From NCBI RefSeq assembly GCF_001559865.1, contig NZ_LOHE01000079.1:39292-103291 (forward strand): a stretch of DNA of 64,000 bases, written 5' to 3'. The DNA is from Abyssisolibacter fermentans (GTDB taxonomy: Bacteria; Bacillota; Clostridia; Tissierellales; MCWD3). The notes below the pieces were generated by a model that saw nothing but the letters and a program-made list of their open reading frames with translations, ran no database searches and had not been told where the DNA came from. The position numbers and the translations under genes are program-made. Positions within the stretch are counted from its first letter, which is position 1; each line of letters opens with the position of its first letter. Below, one piece after another: positions 62,210-64,000 of the stretch.

Positions 62210-63895
62210 TTAAACATTTTTACCATATTTTTTTTCTCTTCTTTTATTTCCATTACTAATATTACTTTCAATACTTGCAGTACCACCTTCTATTCTAATA
62301 ATATTATCTACATATTCAAGAACTTGAGTTTGATGGGAACAAAATAACAGTATAGAATTGTTATGATACTCAAAAATTGAATCTAATAGTTTCATTTCTG
62401 TTTCTCCATCCAATGCAGATGTTACCTCGTCTAATACAACAAAATCATTGCTTTTATTAAATATTCTAGTTAACAATAATCTTTGATTTTGTCCACCAGA
62501 AAGATTTTTCCCATTAATACCAATCAAATCACTTCTCCTACTATATAATTCATTTAAAAATACCTTGTTTAATTTATAAGAAATGATATTTTTAACATTA
62601 TCTATATTATTAAAAATGTTTATATTATCTTCAAGGCTTAAATTATATAAATGGCTATCTTGAAGTATAGAATAAGAAAAATTGCAAATATCTTTATACT
62701 CATTATAATTTACTAATTTATCATTAACATATACTTCGCCAGATGTAGGTTTATATATCCCCAGAAGTATATTAAGCAAAGTAGATTTACCACATCCTGT
62801 CTTGCCTACTAATGCATAACTCATATTTTTTTCTATTCTCAAAGAAATATTATTAAGAATTTTATTTTCACCAAATGAAAACGTAACATCCTTTAATTCA
62901 ATAGAATTAATATAACTAAATGTCTTTGATTTAGTATTGGAGTTCAGATTATCATTTTGATCTTTAAATTCAAATATCCTTTTCAAGTTTTCTAAACATT
63001 TATTATAATCATTAACTGCATCAAAAAGATCTATTATAGGTGTATATAAGCTATTAAGATATAATATAAAGACCACTAAAATACCAAAGTTTAATAATCC
63101 AGTTGTAACAAAATAAAAACCAATCACTATTAGAAGAATATTAGCAAATGTTTTTATTAGCGAATAAATCTCTTTAGATAAATTTTTAATTTTTACTAAT
63201 GAAAAAACACTATTAAAATATTTTAATTGAACTTTCTCATAGAAATTAAGTATATTTTTTTCTATTTTCCATAATTTAACATCCTTAACTCCACTGATTA
63301 TATCATTAGTAGAGTCCATTAAATTATCATTTTCCTTTACTCTTTGTCTAAATATCTTAATTATTCTTTTATTAAAATATGAGAAGGATATAAGATATAA
63401 AACAAGCATACTAACAGATATCACGGCTAAAATTGTATCCATAGTAAAAAGAATTATTATTGAAGAAATTGTATATAAAAAACTACTTAAAGTTAACGGA
63501 AATATTTCATTTATCATTTGTGAAATAGCCTTTGTATCGTCGAGAATTCGATTTATAACTTCTCCTTTTTTGTATTTTTCAAATTTAACATAATCACCCT
63601 TATATATGTTTAGCAATGTTTCTGTTTGAATATCCTTAGTTATTTTATTAGATACTGAGGCCAATAAATACTTGCTGAAATATGAACAAACTCCAATTAA
63701 CAAAGCAATACTTATTAATAATAACAACTTTGAAAATAATAAACTTCCTTGAATATCATCAGTTTCAAGGATATCTTTTATAATTAAGGGAATCGAAACT
63801 TCCAAAAAAACTGTGATGATTATCAATGGTAAAGTAATTATTAATTTAGTTTTTTCATGCCTTAGGTAAGGCATGATTCCAACATTTTTTTTCAT
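62210..63895 (-). CDS. ABC exporter, fused membrane and ATPase domains
   Basis: 561 residues. Six-helix ABC-transporter membrane domain (about 1-310), with the coupling-helix region RQRVKENDNLMDSTNDIISG. The ATPase domain (about 330-550) has Walker A ALVGKTGCGKSTLLNILLG, Q-loop YSILQDSHLYNLS, signature NGKNLSGGQNQRLLL, Walker B DFVVLDEVTSALDG and the H-loop LLFCSHQTQ. Probable exporter of a peptide or lipid; such half-transporters work as homo- or heterodimers. AAGGAG lies ten bases before ATG 63895. The N-terminal codons contain a hairpin (CATGCCTTA.. TAAGGCATG, 63858-63877). Its genetic partners, if any, lie beyond the window. Confidence 0.9.
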   Translation of the reverse strand: MKKNVGIMPYLRHEKTKLIITLPLIIITVFLEVSIPLIIKDILETDDIQGSLLFSKLLLLISIALLIGVCSYFSKYLLASVSNKITKDIQTETLLNIYKGDYVKFEKYKKGEVINRILDDTKAISQMINEIFPLTLSSFLYTISSIIILFTMDTILAVISVSMLVLYLISFSYFNKRIIKIFRQRVKENDNLMDSTNDIISGVKDVKLWKIEKNILNFYEKVQLKYFNSVFSLVKIKNLSKEIYSLIKTFANILLIVIGFYFVTTGLLNFGILVVFILYLNSLYTPIIDLFDAVNDYNKCLENLKRIFEFKDQNDNLNSNTKSKTFSYINSIELKDVTFSFGENKILNNISLRIEKNMSYALVGKTGCGKSTLLNILLGIYKPTSGEVYVNDKLVNYNEYKDICNFSYSILQDSHLYNLSLEDNINIFNNIDNVKNIISYKLNKVFLNELYSRRSDLIGINGKNLSGGQNQRLLLTRIFNKSNDFVVLDEVTSALDGETEMKLLDSIFEYHNNSILLFCSHQTQVLEYVDNIIRIEGGTASIESNISNGNKRREKKYGKNV

Positions 63896-64000
63896 ATTCT
63901 TATTACTCCTTGTATAATAAAAAATTATCCCTGATTATTCATATAACTTTGAATAGTATGCTGTATAATTCTGAATTAGAAGATTTCAGTGAATTCGAAG

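Noticed and set aside
1..64000. CRISPR array, rRNA, tRNA or prophage
   Set aside because: No regularly spaced identical repeats, no rRNA-like conserved stretches, no cloverleaf with TTCRA arm, and no phage structural or integrase gene were seen.

Overview
The window is strongly AT-rich chromosomal DNA from a Gram-positive anaerobe of the class Clostridia. Pointers are a DUF4364 winged-helix gene, T-box leaders in front of valS and trpS, a CD1871A-type CXXC miniprotein, DegV, a MetH-activation-like protein beside folD, a SerC-like aminotransferase beside DUF1015, and many lipoproteins with Gram-positive Shine-Dalgarno sites. A finer placement (perhaps near Tissierellales or Peptostreptococcales) is a guess. 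I see no rRNA, tRNA, prophage, CRISPR array or intact insertion sequence.

Layout. 0.1-4.7 kb: DUF4364 regulator, beta-propeller protein, transglutaminase-like lipoprotein, small membrane protein. 4.9-11.6 kb: folC, valS with its T-box leader and an extra 57-codon ORF, pgsA, an EamA transporter. 12-18 kb: amino-acid permease, EFR1-type flavodoxin/ferredoxin, a C-S lyase fused to a peroxiredoxin-like domain, and a MarR regulator, interspersed with palindromic repeats. 18-31 kb: orphan ABC-type binding protein, trpS with T-box, a PAS-GGDEF-EAL protein, folD with a MetH-activation-like gene, degV, a SerC-like/DUF1015/phospholipase-C-like operon, and ribosomal protein L25. 31-33.4 kb: two genes for UDP-N-acetylhexosaminuronate. 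33.4-43 kb: YesM/YesN two-component pair, TauE/SafE exporter, RND efflux pair. 43-49.5 kb: a sensor/regulator pair, then a TlpA lipoprotein - CXXC miniprotein - membrane ferredoxin operon, with msrA divergent. 49.6-54.5 kb: M28 peptidase, serine hydrolase, BtrH-like protein, WYL regulator. 54.7-60.8 kb: a yhf-type cluster (yhfZ, Y, X, W leftward; yhfU, T rightward). 61-64 kb: two small proteins and an ABC exporter.

Strongest candidate for an undescribed system: the yhf cluster. Six copies of a TACA-N6-TGTA palindrome sit in the gaps before yhfZ, yhfU (two), yhfT, yhfY and yhfX. At both divergent promoters the palindrome lies directly downstream of the -10 box, which suggests one regulon under YhfZ. 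The cluster carries a racemase-fold PLP enzyme, a phosphopentomutase-like enzyme and a membrane protein, but lacks yhfS and yhfV in this window. Its substrate is unknown.

Other notable points: three near-identical 21-bp palindromes between marR and the C-S lyase/peroxiredoxin fusion; a hairpin in the degV leader that could bring a distant Shine-Dalgarno next to the start codon; a structured, terminator-ended leader candidate ahead of the tlpA operon; a MITE-like repeat whose internal palindromic module also occurs inside two unrelated inverted-repeat frames; and a FolD lacking the usual catalytic Lys and Gln. All assignments rest on reading translated sequence by eye; no database search was run.
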